Assembly (NCBI GenBank): GCA_007694185.1
Contig: RECD01000100.1
Coordinates: 85,539-149,538, forward strand
Direction: 5' to 3'
Origin: Planctomycetaceae bacterium
GTDB taxonomy: Bacteria > Planctomycetota > Planctomycetia > Pirellulales > Pirellulaceae
DNA length: 64,000 bases
Part shown: one piece after another, positions 27,923-37,949 of the stretch
Layout: the number at the start of each line of letters is the position of its first letter
How positions within the stretch are numbered: position 1 is the first letter of the stretch
Notes under the pieces: generated by a model
What the model was told of the DNA's origin: nothing
Databases searched by the model: none
The model's input: the letters and a program-made list of their open reading frames with translations, nothing else
Translations under genes and position numbers: made by a program

Positions 27923-29371
27923 ATGTCTCACCTCAATCGCCGTGATTTCTTCGAGCAATCGTTGTTTGCCGCCGCTGCCGCCGCGGTCACCGTCGGGGCC
28001 GACGAATGGGTGTCCGCAGCCGATGCCGTGGCCACCGGTCCTAACGACACGATCCGGCACGCGATCATCGGCTGCCGAATTCGCGGCCGCGCTCATGCCC
28101 AAGAGTTCACGAAGATCCCGGGCGTCGACGTGAATTACGTTTGCGACCCCGATCAGGAACTCGCCAATGAACTCGCCGAGCAGGTCGAGAAACTGCAGGG
28201 ACGCCGGCCCAAGGTGGTGCGGGATATGCGGGAGATCTTCGACGATCCGGCGATCGACACGGTTTCGGTCGCCGCCCCCAATCATTGGCATGCCTTGGCC
28301 GCGATCTGGGCGATGCAGGCGGGCAAGGATGTCTTTGTCGAAAAGCCCGTCAGCCACAATTTGGTCGAGGGTCGGCGGACGGTTCAGGTCGCTCGAAAGA
28401 CGCAAAGGATCTGTCAAGCTGGAACTCAGAATCGGTCTTCCGGTCCGCTGACTGGGGCCGCCGAGTTCATCCGGGCGGGAAATCTCGGCGAGATCTCGCT
28501 GGCCCGCACGGTGATCTATGGCCGTCGCGGTTCGATCGGGGCGGCCGGCAAGTGTGAGATCCCGGCTCACGTCGATTTCAACTTGTGGCTCGGGCCCGGT
28601 ACCGTCGAGCAGCCAACCCGCCCCCAGTTGCACTACGATTGGCACTGGGTCTGGGATACCGGCAATGGCGAACTGGGCAACAACAACATCCACATGATCG
28701 ACATCACCCGTTGGTTGCTGGGCCTGGAGGGGCTCGGCGACTCGGTGATCAGCGTCGGTGGGCGGTTGGGCTACGAGGATGCCGGCGAAACGCCCAACAC
28801 CCAGATGGTCGTCCATCGCTTCGGGCCGACGACAGTGATCCAAGAGGTCCGAGGGCTCAAGACCGAGCCCTTCGCCAAGCCGGCCAAATCGGGATACGTG
28901 ATCTATGGTTCGCAAGGCATCGTCGCGGACGGTTCGTTGTTCACGCCGGAAGGCGAGTTGGTCCGCAAGTTCACTGGCGTCGGGGAAAACCACTTCGCCA
29001 ACTTCATCAAGGCGGTTCGCAGTCGTCAGCGGGAAGACCTGCGGGCAGACATCCTCGAGGGCCATGTCTCGACCGGGCTCTGTCACGTCGGCAACATTTC
29101 GCATCGACTCGGGCAACCCCAACCGGTCGAGGAGATCGCCAAGGTGCTGGACGCCCCGTCGTTCGACCCGGCGGTCCGCGAGACTTTCGACGGCATGGTC
29201 GATCACCTGCGGGAGAACGAGGTCGATCTGCGTCGCACGCCGTTGACCCTCGGCCCGTCCTTGGCGATCGACTCCGACGCGGAAAAGTTCGTCGCGGCGC
29301 CGGCGGCCGACGCGCTGCTGGGGCGCGAGTACCGCCGGCCCTTCGTGGTTCCGTCGGAACAAGAAATCTGA
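27923..29371 (+). CDS. Gfo/Idh/MocA family oxidoreductase with Tat signal
   Basis: 482 residues. The N-terminus NRRDFFEQSLFAAAAAAVTVG is a twin-arginine signal typical of planctomycete members of this family. A Rossmann domain follows (RHAIIGCRIRGRAHAQEF; VDVNYVCDPD), then the catalytic-region motif KDVFVEKPVSHNLVEGR with EKP, and the substrate domain (GNNNIHMIDITRWLLG, with the conserved H-x-x-D-x). It probably acts on a sugar or polyol outside the cytoplasm; the substrate is unknown. A GGAG ribosome site lies seven bases before the ATG. Confidence 0.9.
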   Translation: MSHLNRRDFFEQSLFAAAAAAVTVGADEWVSAADAVATGPNDTIRHAIIGCRIRGRAHAQEFTKIPGVDVNYVCDPDQELANELAEQVEKLQGRRPKVVRDMREIFDDPAIDTVSVAAPNHWHALAAIWAMQAGKDVFVEKPVSHNLVEGRRTVQVARKTQRICQAGTQNRSSGPLTGAAEFIRAGNLGEISLARTVIYGRRGSIGAAGKCEIPAHVDFNLWLGPGTVEQPTRPQLHYDWHWVWDTGNGELGNNNIHMIDITRWLLGLEGLGDSVISVGGRLGYEDAGETPNTQMVVHRFGPTTVIQEVRGLKTEPFAKPAKSGYVIYGSQGIVADGSLFTPEGELVRKFTGVGENHFANFIKAVRSRQREDLRADILEGHVSTGLCHVGNISHRLGQPQPVEEIAKVLDAPSFDPAVRETFDGMVDHLRENEVDLRRTPLTLGPSLAIDSDAEKFVAAPAADALLGREYRRPFVVPSEQEI

Positions 29372-29528
29372 TCGTCAACGGCAGAGGGGGCCGGTTACGG
29401 ATCGTCAAAACGCCGAAGGTCCGTTAGATTTCTAGCAGCGGACGTCCGGCGCCAACTGTGGCTTCCGCTCGTCACCGTTCCCAGCCCCGCCCTTCCGACC
29501 GACGCAGCCATCGGATGCTGCCGCATTC

Positions 29529-31217
29529 ATGTCGACCAAGCACTACATCTTTCAGATCGAGAATCTGACCAAAAAACACGGCCAAAAGGTCGTGCTGCAG
29601 GACGTCAGTTTGGCGTTTTATCCCGGTGCCAAAATCGGCGTGCTCGGCCCCAACGGGGCCGGCAAGTCGACCCTGCTCAAGATCATGGCGGGCCAGGATA
29701 AGGAGTTCGAGGGAACGGCGGCGCTCGGGAAGAAATTCACGGTCGGCTACCTTTCTCAAGAGCCGGGGCTCGATCCCAACCTGACGGTCGAGCAGAACGT
29801 GATGACCGCTGTCGCCGAACGGCGGGCGATCCTCGACCGTTACAACGAAATCTCGTCACTGCTGGGCGAAGTCTCCGACGACACCGAGATGACTCGGCTG
29901 TGCGACGAGATGGCGGAACTTCAAGACACCATCGATGCCGGTAACCTTTGGGAACTCGATCGGCAGGTCGAAGTCGCGATGGCGGTGATGAATCTGCCGC
30001 CCGGTGATTGGCCGGTGACCAACCTGTCCGGGGGTGAGCAACGCCGGATAGCGCTCTGCCAATTGTTGATCCGTCAGCCCGACTTGCTGCTGCTGGACGA
30101 ACCGACCAACCACCTCGATGCCGAGAGCGTCGCCTGGTTGGAGAAGCACCTCGACGATTATCCGGGAACTGTCGTCGCGGTGACCCACGACCGGTACTTC
30201 CTCGACAACGTCGCCAAGTGGATTTTGGAAGTCGACCGGGGGCGTGGTATCCCGTTCGAAGGGAACTACTCCGCCTGGCTCGAGGCTAAACAGAAGCGGG
30301 CGGAGTTGGAAAAGCGACAGCAAAAAGCCCGCGACCGAATGCTGTCTCGGGAATTGGAATGGATCCGGATGAGCCCCAAGGCGAGGCAGGCCAAAAGCAA
30401 GGCCCGGATCAAGGCCTACGAGCAGTTGTCTCAAGAAGCCTACCACGAGCAACCCGACGAACTGGAGATCCAGATTCCGCCTGGCAAGCACCTCGGTTCG
30501 CTCGTGATCGAGGGCATTCACATCCACAAAGCGTACGGTGAGAAGGTACTGATCGATGACCTCTCGTTCCGTTTGCCGCCGGGTGGGATCGTCGGCGTGA
30601 TCGGTCCCAACGGCGTCGGCAAGACGACGCTATTCCGAATGCTGACCGGCCAGGAGTCGCCCGACAGCGGCGAAATCCGGATCGGCGAGACGGTCGAACT
30701 GGGCTATGTCGACCAAAGTCGCGACAGCCTCGATGACACCAAGACCGTCTATCAGGAGATCAGCGGTGGCCACGACACGTTGGAAATCGGCGGCAGTGGC
30801 GGCAAGACGATGCATTCCCGCAGTTACGTCTCGAAGTTCAACTTCAAGGGGCCTGATCAAGAGAAGAAAGTCGGTATCCTGTCGGGCGGTGAACGCAACC
30901 GAGTTCACCTCGCCAAACTGCTCCGGCGGGGATGCAACGTCCTGCTGCTGGACGAGCCGACCAACGACTTGGATGTCGATACGCTTCGCTCGCTAGAGGA
31001 AGCGATCATGAACTTCGTCGGCTGCGTGGTGGTGACCTCCCACGACCGCTGGTTCTTGGATCGCTTGGCCACCCACATCTTGGCTTTCGAGGGTGATGGC
31101 AAGCTGTATTGGTGCGAAGGCAATTTCGAAGTTTACGAGCAAGGGCGTCGGCAACGCTTCGGAGAGGACCTTGAGGAAGGTGCCAAACGACGATACAAGA
31201 GCATCCACGCCGGTTGA
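29529..31217 (+). CDS. ettA: Energy-dependent translational throttle protein EttA (ABC-F)
   Basis: 562 residues, close to the family's 555. It carries two ABC ATPase domains without membrane segments: Walker [10 protein letters not shown] and GPNGVGKTT, signature LSGGEQRR and LSGGERNR, Walker [13 protein letters not shown] and [12 protein letters not shown]. The arm insertion and the linker ([35 protein letters not shown]) match EttA. EttA binds the ribosomal E site and gates the first peptide bond according to the ATP/ADP ratio. It is isolated from its upstream neighbour by 157 bases. Confidence 0.96.
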   Translation: MSTKHYIFQIENLTKKHGQKVVLQDVSLAFYPGAKIGVLGPNGAGKSTLLKIMAGQDKEFEGTAALGKKFTVGYLSQEPGLDPNLTVEQNVMTAVAERRAILDRYNEISSLLGEVSDDTEMTRLCDEMAELQDTIDAGNLWELDRQVEVAMAVMNLPPGDWPVTNLSGGEQRRIALCQLLIRQPDLLLLDEPTNHLDAESVAWLEKHLDDYPGTVVAVTHDRYFLDNVAKWILEVDRGRGIPFEGNYSAWLEAKQKRAELEKRQQKARDRMLSRELEWIRMSPKARQAKSKARIKAYEQLSQEAYHEQPDELEIQIPPGKHLGSLVIEGIHIHKAYGEKVLIDDLSFRLPPGGIVGVIGPNGVGKTTLFRMLTGQESPDSGEIRIGETVELGYVDQSRDSLDDTKTVYQEISGGHDTLEIGGSGGKTMHSRSYVSKFNFKGPDQEKKVGILSGGERNRVHLAKLLRRGCNVLLLDEPTNDLDVDTLRSLEEAIMNFVGCVVVTSHDRWFLDRLATHILAFEGDGKLYWCEGNFEVYEQGRRQRFGEDLEEGAKRRYKSIHAG

Positions 31218-31391
31218 TGCCTGTGGCCAACGGTTCGCCTTCGCGCGAATCCGGCGGGCTGAGACGGCTTCCTGTGGAAAATGATTTCGCTAAATCGGCA
31301 GCACCTTGAACGGGTGCGGAGTCGATCTGGTCAAGGCTTCAACGATTGAAGTCGCCAGGTGAATCGGTCCCTTTTTTACCCCTGATTTGAA

Positions 31392-31724
31392 ATGACGATC
31401 CTGCGAGTTGGTCCCAACGCGGCTTATTCCGACGGTTGGGAATCCGCGTTTGGCGGCAAGAAGAAAACGAAGGCCGAAGCCAAACCGGCCGGCAAATCCA
31501 GCGGCAAGGCGACGTCCAAGAAGGCGACGGCCAAGCCGGTGACCGTGAAGGCCAAATCCGGCCAGGCGGCTCCTAAGCAAGCGGCGTCGAAGAAGTCGTC
31601 GCCCAAGGGGGCCACCGTGAAGGCGGGGGCGGCGAAGTCGGCTGCCGCTGCCAAGACTTCACCCAAGTCAGCCGCAAAAAAGGCGGTGTCGAAAAAGTCG
31701 GTGACCAAGAAGGGCAAGGCCTAG
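31392..31724 (+). CDS. Lys/Ala-rich basic protein, histone H1-like tail
   Basis: 110 residues. The first 25 form a compact start (MTILRVGPNAAYSDGWESAFGG) and the remaining 85 are almost only Lys, Ala, Ser, Thr, Gly and Pro in AAKK/SKK-like repeats, much like eukaryotic histone H1 tails or bacterial HctA/HupB-type tails. Binding to DNA or RNA is likely from charge alone. The short N-terminal motif resembles one I recall from other planctomycete basic proteins, which I cannot verify here. It lies between ettA and the 1433-residue gene, with 48 bases to the latter's start. Confidence 0.75.
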   Translation: MTILRVGPNAAYSDGWESAFGGKKKTKAEAKPAGKSSGKATSKKATAKPVTVKAKSGQAAPKQAASKKSSPKGATVKAGAAKSAAAAKTSPKSAAKKAVSKKSVTKKGKA

Positions 31725-31772
31725 CACGGGTTGCCCCGGTTCGATTTTCCCACCTCAACCCCACCGGTTTTG

Positions 31773-34700
31773 ATGTCCGCTCCGTCGCCTTCGTCATCTC
31801 TACGCGACGCGCTGCATCAAGTCGTGAGTTACCTGAACTTCTCCAGCGGCACGTCCGATCCCAAGACGCTCGCCGGCTGGGATCGGTTGTTCGCCGATGC
31901 CGCCGCAGGTGAGCCGCTGGCGGGGCCGCCGGCGTGGCTGGTGATCCGCCAATGGTTGGAAGAGACCGCGGCCGATTTGGCGGAGGCTTCGAATCGACCA
32001 GGGCATTACGAGCAAGCCTTCCGGATGATCCGGCTGATCTTCAGCAAGGCCCTGCCTGCCTACCTTGATCGCCACAAGGATCTGCTGTTCCACCAACCCC
32101 CGGAACAGATCTTCACCGGGTTCTTCATCGGCCGTGTTGCCGAGCGGGTCCTGCAGGCGTTGCCCCAGCATCCCGCCGGTGCCGAGCCGCAGCAGCCCGA
32201 AGGGGACGAACCTCAGCGGCCCGATGGCTCCGAACCGGGCGGGACCGGTGTCCCGTCGCCCGATCGCCAGATCATCGCCGAGGCGCTGTCGCGACTGGAT
32301 GATTACGTCGGCTACCGCCCCTTGCCGCTGCTCGACAAAGCCCCCGGGATGCCCTACCCGGGTGAATGGGTTCGCCCGGTACCGCTTTACATCACCGGTG
32401 CGGGGGTCACCAGCGGCCCCTACTGCGAGATCGTCACGCGTGCGCTGGAAGCGCTCCGCGGCACCGACCCGGCAATCTTGCAAGCGGCTTCTTTCGATCC
32501 CCAGCGGCTGGCCGAATTGTCCTTCGACCCCCGCGCCTACGATTTCGACCATCCGGTCCACCGGCGGGCCAACTTCATCTTCGGCGAGTGGGACCCGCAC
32601 CACATCGACTCGCAGGGCCGCTACGACCGCTATGTGGTCCGGCAAGTCGTTTTGGTGGCGCTGCTCGACCGGGTCCGCGAGGACTGTGGGCCGGAGATGT
32701 CGGCGGAGGAGTTGCTCGAGGAAGCCGCCGGTGTGCTCGCGGGCACCATCCTGATGGGGTGTGGGATCAGCGGTTGGGGGCCGACGGCCTATTCCAGTGA
32801 CGTGACGCTCAAGTCGCTGATGGACCCGATCGCGACCTACCGCGACGAGTTCTATCACGACCTGATCGGGCGGCTGTCGACCCGCCACCAGCAGCGGTTG
32901 CGGAAGGAGATGCGGATCCGTCGACAGCCCTTTGGCGCGGCGCGTCAACACCTGAATGCTTCGCTCGCCCAACTTCGGGCGAAGCAGTTGCAGCATGTCC
33001 AGTTGGCCCGTATCTACGCCCGGATGGGCTATCCGGACGCCGCTCAGAAGCAGGCCGACGCGGTTCCGGTCACCTCCGCCCGGCTGATGTGCCGGATCGA
33101 TTGCCTGATGTCGGGCGGGCTCCGTAGCCTGCGCGCCGGCGACTTGGCGGCGGCCTCCCTCATCCCCGAGCAGGTTTTCGGGCTGCTGCTTCGGGCGGTC
33201 GATTGTGGGGCCTGCGTCGATCCCTGGAATATCCTCTATTTCGCTGGGAACTTCAGCCTCTTTCCGGGCCCGGAGCACAGCGTTCAGGACCATCGCGTCG
33301 ATGACCTGGTCCAGTTGGTCGAACAGCATTTTGGGTACATGGCGAGGGTGTGGAGCGAAGCGGCGGCGCGCGACGACGAAGCGGTCGATTCTCGGATCGA
33401 TCGTCAGTTCGAACTCGCTTCGAAATGGTGGCGAAAGTATGCGGCTCATACGGTGGAGGCGGTGGAGGCCGTCGATCCGGCGGAATCTTACGAGTCGGCT
33501 AAACGTGTGGCACGGGCCTTGCGGCTGTGGCATCGCGGTGGGGCCGCTGCCGGGGACATCGGTTTCTGGGCGCCTCACGCGGAACTGTTCGATTCGCCCC
33601 GAGCCTACGCGTTGGTCATCGGCTCGTTGCTCGATCGCCGCGATTTCGTCGCTTCGATGGCGTTGCTGATCCATTGGCTCGAGAACGCCCCGCGAATCGG
33701 GTTGAGGTTGGGTGGTAGTTCGCTGCCGCTGTTGGCGGTCCGGTGGTTGGTGCGTCTTCGCGCCGCGGCGGGGATCGGAACGGACGACACCGCAGTGATC
33801 GCCTGCCCTGTGGGCGCCGCCGAGGAGGAGTCGGTCTCACCCGATCGGGCCTGGGCGTTGGCCCGAAAGTTTCTCGATTACCTTGAGGCCAACGCGGAGT
33901 CCTTTTGGGCCGCACCGACCTTTGCTCTCGTCAAGCCGCGGCGTGAACCTCGTGACTGGGATGCCGAATTGACGGCCAGTGGCAGCCGGGACGACGGGGA
34001 CGAACCCGCGGGGCCCGATGACCCAGATGAGGACCCCGAATCACAGGATTTGTTTCGGGCGGCATACGAGGATGTCGTCTATCAGGACACCACCGACGAC
34101 GGCCACGAAGGGGCGGTGTTCGGCGCGACCGGCTCTGAGGCCGAGCAGAGCCGAGACGATTTGGAAGCCGAATCGAAGCGACTGGTCGAGCACCTGATCT
34201 TTTTGGAATCGCTGGCGCGAATGTGGGCGATCGCTGCCGATATTGGTCACGCCGGCGGGGCGGAACTTGGCGCGGCGGCTAAGCCGCCCGCAACCCAGGC
34301 CGATCCCCAGCCGGATGGGGACGACCCCGTTTCGGACGCGACCCCTGCCCCGCGCGATTTGTTGGGGCAGGAGCGATTTGAACAGCGTCTAGCCGCTTTC
34401 ACCGGATGGACGACCCGGGCCGCCGAGAATCGCCAGGGGCTGTTGGAATTGCTCGACGCCGTCCGTGGTTATCGGGTCGCGCCGCAGGGGTCCGACAACG
34501 ACGCGATGCGAGATTACGATCGTCGCCGGATGCTCCGGGATACTTTGTTGGAGCGGATCATCGGGACGGCGGTCGAGATGTCCGACGCCCGACGGATCCT
34601 CACCGGCGTCTTGCTGGCCTACCGCCAGCGGCACCCGGATCTGGCCGGTGAGCCGACCGATTCGATCCCCGCGATGGGGACCGATGATGCCGTCGCCGTG

Positions 34701-36074
34701 CAGATGTTCGCCGCACTGATCGCCGGCGACCACGATTCGGCCCGCCGTCAGTTTCCGGCGACGCTCGCTTCCCTTCGCAAAGCGAGTCTGCTGTATATCC
34801 CGCTGTCCCGTGGTGGCGACCCGGTCAAGATTTTTGCAACCCGATTGCGGCAACGGATGTTGCACCACCTGCTGCACCGCATGCCGCGTCGCGGCCTGTT
34901 CGTGGAAGCGTGTCGCTTGGTCGAGGCGGCCCGGTTGATGGAGCAACACAATCCGATCGGAATGGGCGCCGTGACCGAGTTCGACGGGCTGTTTCGCATC
35001 GGTTTCCGTTCCTTGGTCACCTCGCTGGTCGCCACGGTCCGTGCTTGGCCGGAGAGCGATTCCGGCAATCGGACCCAAGAGCTGATCTCGATGTTGGAAT
35101 CGTTGACCGAGACGATGTTGTCGAGTTGGCTGGCTCACAGCCAAACGCTCCGGCTCTCCTCATTAGAACTCGTTGCCGACGACCGCAGTTGGGAGCAATT
35201 GGTCTCGTTCATCCGCCGCTACGGCGACCCCCTGTTCACTCAAGGGTTTTTGAAGCTCTCCAACGTCCGGGCGATTCTCCATCAGGGTGTCGGCCACTGG
35301 ATCGAGACGGTGTTGCGATCCGAACAAGAAGTCAGCTCGATCGCCCTGTTCGAGGACATCGTCGCCGGTGACTTGAGTCGGGCGGAGGCGGAGAAGTGGT
35401 TGTCGTTGGTGTTCGAATCGATCCTGGACCACCATGCCGAGTTCCTCGATTACAACAGCACGACGACGCAGAGTGATCGGGGCGACCTGATTTACATGTT
35501 CCACGACTTTTTGCGGTTGCGGGTCCGTTACGACCGTGTCGCCTGGAACCTGAAGCCCGTCTTTTTGGCTCACGAAATACTGGTTCGAAATCGTCTCGAT
35601 TCCGCCGCCGACATTTGGCGGCATAGCCTGTCCGAGCGGATCGGGGGGAAGGCTGAGGTCTATGTCGGCAAACTTCGTGAGCTCCAGCGTGAGTACGCGA
35701 TGCGGATGCCGACCGTGGCCGACCGGATCCTCGAGCGGTTTGTACAACCGATGACGATCGATCGGATGCGGTCCCTGGTCGAACCGGCAACGCGGGATGC
35801 CGAGGCGAACCTGCCGAGCGAAGCTTTTGATCTGTTGGAACGCGAAGCCAGCTTGCTGACCCAGCACCCTACCGGGGTCGGTATCGACATGCCGGTCTGG
35901 CTGGCGGCGCTCGACGAAGAAACCGAAATGGTCGCCAAGCGGCAAGGCGGGAACGAGGTCGATGTGATGTCGCTGGTCACGATGCCGATCCGCCCGCTAG
36001 GACGCGACGACTTGCAGGCCCAACTCGCTTTGGCCCGGCGTCAAGGCCGCCGATTGCCCTTCATGGGTCACTGA
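31773..36074 (+). CDS. Large (1433-residue) protein of unknown function
   Basis: A very long soluble protein with no signal peptide, no membrane helix and no motif I can name. ATG at 31773 is chosen; a TTG at 31731 is in frame. The sequence is mostly amphipathic helix, rich in Leu, Ala, Arg and Glu, in the manner of helical-repeat scaffolds. A short repeat EPQxPxG(D/S)EP sits near residues 135-155, and a very acidic linker at about 740-815 splits the protein into two helical halves. Its last 14 bases overlap the end of the convergent CPBP protease gene. The uninterrupted frame and normal codon bias over 4.3 kb show it is a real gene. Confidence 0.85.
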   Translation: MSAPSPSSSLRDALHQVVSYLNFSSGTSDPKTLAGWDRLFADAAAGEPLAGPPAWLVIRQWLEETAADLAEASNRPGHYEQAFRMIRLIFSKALPAYLDRHKDLLFHQPPEQIFTGFFIGRVAERVLQALPQHPAGAEPQQPEGDEPQRPDGSEPGGTGVPSPDRQIIAEALSRLDDYVGYRPLPLLDKAPGMPYPGEWVRPVPLYITGAGVTSGPYCEIVTRALEALRGTDPAILQAASFDPQRLAELSFDPRAYDFDHPVHRRANFIFGEWDPHHIDSQGRYDRYVVRQVVLVALLDRVREDCGPEMSAEELLEEAAGVLAGTILMGCGISGWGPTAYSSDVTLKSLMDPIATYRDEFYHDLIGRLSTRHQQRLRKEMRIRRQPFGAARQHLNASLAQLRAKQLQHVQLARIYARMGYPDAAQKQADAVPVTSARLMCRIDCLMSGGLRSLRAGDLAAASLIPEQVFGLLLRAVDCGACVDPWNILYFAGNFSLFPGPEHSVQDHRVDDLVQLVEQHFGYMARVWSEAAARDDEAVDSRIDRQFELASKWWRKYAAHTVEAVEAVDPAESYESAKRVARALRLWHRGGAAAGDIGFWAPHAELFDSPRAYALVIGSLLDRRDFVASMALLIHWLENAPRIGLRLGGSSLPLLAVRWLVRLRAAAGIGTDDTAVIACPVGAAEEESVSPDRAWALARKFLDYLEANAESFWAAPTFALVKPRREPRDWDAELTASGSRDDGDEPAGPDDPDEDPESQDLFRAAYEDVVYQDTTDDGHEGAVFGATGSEAEQSRDDLEAESKRLVEHLIFLESLARMWAIAADIGHAGGAELGAAAKPPATQADPQPDGDDPVSDATPAPRDLLGQERFEQRLAAFTGWTTRAAENRQGLLELLDAVRGYRVAPQGSDNDAMRDYDRRRMLRDTLLERIIGTAVEMSDARRILTGVLLAYRQRHPDLAGEPTDSIPAMGTDDAVAVQMFAALIAGDHDSARRQFPATLASLRKASLLYIPLSRGGDPVKIFATRLRQRMLHHLLHRMPRRGLFVEACRLVEAARLMEQHNPIGMGAVTEFDGLFRIGFRSLVTSLVATVRAWPESDSGNRTQELISMLESLTETMLSSWLAHSQTLRLSSLELVADDRSWEQLVSFIRRYGDPLFTQGFLKLSNVRAILHQGVGHWIETVLRSEQEVSSIALFEDIVAGDLSRAEAEKWLSLVFESILDHHAEFLDYNSTTTQSDRGDLIYMFHDFLRLRVRYDRVAWNLKPVFLAHEILVRNRLDSAADIWRHSLSERIGGKAEVYVGKLRELQREYAMRMPTVADRILERFVQPMTIDRMRSLVEPATRDAEANLPSEAFDLLEREASLLTQHPTGVGIDMPVWLAALDEETEMVAKRQGGNEVDVMSLVTMPIRPLGRDDLQAQLALARRQGRRLPFMGH

Positions 36075-36756
36075 CCGCCGGTCCGGATTCTGCCAGCCGG
36101 CGACGGCGTGAGTCGAGCAATTGGACGGCATCGTATGCCGCATGGGCGACGATCGCGATCAACAGGTTTTCGGTCCAGATCACAACCCAGCCGAGGTAGA
36201 TCCCCATCAGCGTGGCCAACACGACGTAGATCGGCGTTACCGGATGCATCAGCCCGAACACCAAGGCGCTACCGATCAAGGCGACCGCCAACCGCACCGG
36301 CGTAGCCGACTCGAGTGGCCCGATCCACCACGCCATCAGCCAGCCGCGGACCAGCAATTCCTCGCCGACCCCCGCCGCGATCGAGATCGCGATCAGCTCC
36401 ATCGGCCGGAGGCTTAACAGCGTCGCGACCAGCGGCGAGCGGTCGAGTTCGTGGAGTTCACGGAGCGGTGCCCAATCGATCCGTTGCAAGGCCTCCACCA
36501 CCACAATCATCGGCAACGCGGCCAACAGCCCCCAGCCGGACGCTACCAAAATCGGCCACGCCTGGCCCGGTGCGAGTTCCGGGAGCCAGCGCCGGACGTC
36601 GACACCGGTCAGCCAGCCGAGGAACAGGGCGACAAAGCCGAGCCCCAGTTCGATCAGTATCGCGTTGCGGAACACTTCGTCCGCATCCCCGGGAACCCTC
36701 GGCGGGGCATCCGGCAGTCGCGTTTCCTGATCGTCGTTCGGGTGGGGGGCACTCAT
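36061..36756 (-). CDS. CPBP-family intramembrane metalloprotease
   Basis: About 231 residues from ATG at 36756. It is polytopic: hydrophobic helices include ILIELGLGFVALFLGWL, ILVASGWGLLAALPMIVVV and the C-terminal set. The CPBP (Abi, Rce1-like) signature is complete: GVGEELLVRGWL (two Glu and Arg), GLMHP with the second-site His, and AIVAHAAYDAV with the third. Members cleave prenylated or membrane substrates or support immunity to bacteriocins; the target here is unknown. The frame is open to 36915 but the extra N-terminus is not protein-like. It is divergent from folK. Confidence 0.9.
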   Translation of the reverse strand: MSAPHPNDDQETRLPDAPPRVPGDADEVFRNAILIELGLGFVALFLGWLTGVDVRRWLPELAPGQAWPILVASGWGLLAALPMIVVVEALQRIDWAPLRELHELDRSPLVATLLSLRPMELIAISIAAGVGEELLVRGWLMAWWIGPLESATPVRLAVALIGSALVFGLMHPVTPIYVVLATLMGIYLGWVVIWTENLLIAIVAHAAYDAVQLLDSRRRRLAESGPAVSDP

Positions 36757-36944
36757 CTCGCTTCGCCAACGGGTCAATTGAGCCGGGGTGGGGGAAACGA
36801 TAGATTGACAGCCCGTCGGCTCCAGGAAAACCGGTTGATCCCCGACGGGCTCCCGACGCCGATGGCCTCGCCAACCGTTGGACCCATGCGGCGTCGGTCC
36901 CGGAACGAATCGCAAGGGGCAATCCGCGGGTTGTCAAAATCTTC

Positions 36945-37949
36945 ATGGCACAGTGTCTGGTCAGCTTCGGCGCTAACTTGGGGGCCCGAGAAACGGTGAT
37001 CGCCCAAGCCGCTCGCGAACTGGCGAGACGTCCTGATGTAGCCAATTTTCGTGCCAGCCGCTTGTATGAAACCCCACCGATCGGTGGTCCGAGCGGTCAA
37101 GAGCCCTTTCTGAATGGGGTCGCCGCGTTCGACACCACCGCCGATGCCCGTCAGGTGTTGGCCTGGTTGCAAGACCTAGAAACCCGACTGGGACGTCAGC
37201 GTCGGCATCGCTGGGGGGCGCGAGCGATCGATCTCGATGTGGTTCTGCACGGCCGGCTGATCGGCGGGGCCAGCGACCTCACCGTCCCGCATCCGCGGTA
37301 CACCGCGCGGCGATTTGTCCTTTTGCCTGCTTGCGACGTGGCGGCGGAATACCTAGATCCGCGGTTCGGTTGGACGATCGCGCAGCTCTGCCGACACCTC
37401 GAATCCGGAAGCCCCTCGCTCGCCCTTACCGGCTGCGATGTCGCGACCCGATCCGAACTTTGTCGACTGTTGACCGAGCGATATGGGCTGCGGACCTTCG
37501 CCGAGCCACCCTTGCCCGCGCCGATGACTGTGCGGGCCAACGCCCCCTCACCCGTTGCCGCAGACTTTGTTGACACACGGCCGGCCGAAAATTTCCTGCC
37601 CCCGTCGTGCCTTTTTCCGCCCGAAGGTGACGCCCCGTGGGTTTCGGCTTTTGTCCCGCCGTTGCCGCCACTCGTTTTGCAGAACGAGAACGGTGCGAAG
37701 GCGATCGAACGGATTTTACAGGCGGGAAGCTCGGTCGCTTTCCCCCGACTGATCGCCCGGGTCCGGCGGACCCGCGAGCAAGAACGCTGGCCGGCACCCC
37801 ACCAGATCTGGCCTTCCTCCGGTCGCTGGCCCGAATACCGCTTGGAGTTCGAGGACCTCGACTGGGCGGCTGGGGAAGTCCGCTCCGCGCTCGATTCGAT
37901 GCGGTGTCCCACCCTGCCGATCACCCCGGATGGCTGCTGGTGGGTTTGA
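36945..37949 (+). CDS. folK: 2-amino-4-hydroxy-6-hydroxymethyldihydropteridine pyrophosphokinase with C-terminal extension
   Basis: 334 residues. The first 160 or so are FolK: LVSFGANLGARE, SRLYETPPIGGPSGQEPFLNGVA, the signature RHRWGARAIDLDVVLHG and VPHPRYTARRFVLLPA. The enzyme pyrophosphorylates the pterin in folate synthesis. FolK alone is about 160 residues; the remaining 170 here match no domain that I recognise. They contain a Pro-rich stretch (FVPPLPPLVLQ) and a final segment (EYRLEFEDLDWAAGEVRSALDSM) that seems folded. No sign of FolB or FolP motifs was found in the extension. Confidence 0.92.
   Translation: MAQCLVSFGANLGARETVIAQAARELARRPDVANFRASRLYETPPIGGPSGQEPFLNGVAAFDTTADARQVLAWLQDLETRLGRQRRHRWGARAIDLDVVLHGRLIGGASDLTVPHPRYTARRFVLLPACDVAAEYLDPRFGWTIAQLCRHLESGSPSLALTGCDVATRSELCRLLTERYGLRTFAEPPLPAPMTVRANAPSPVAADFVDTRPAENFLPPSCLFPPEGDAPWVSAFVPPLPPLVLQNENGAKAIERILQAGSSVAFPRLIARVRRTREQERWPAPHQIWPSSGRWPEYRLEFEDLDWAAGEVRSALDSMRCPTLPITPDGCWWV

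Noticed and set aside
27587..29362. A 591-codon minus-strand open frame across the second Gfo/Idh gene
   Set aside because: Antisense to a gene with Tat signal and EKP motif; no protein-like pattern of its own.
31800..33674. A 624-codon minus-strand open frame across the 1433-residue gene
   Set aside because: It was weighed against the plus-strand frame because that protein is unknown. The plus frame is much longer, Leu/Ala/Glu-rich as folded proteins are, and ends at a sensible stop; the minus frame is Arg/Gln/Pro-rich and shadow-like.
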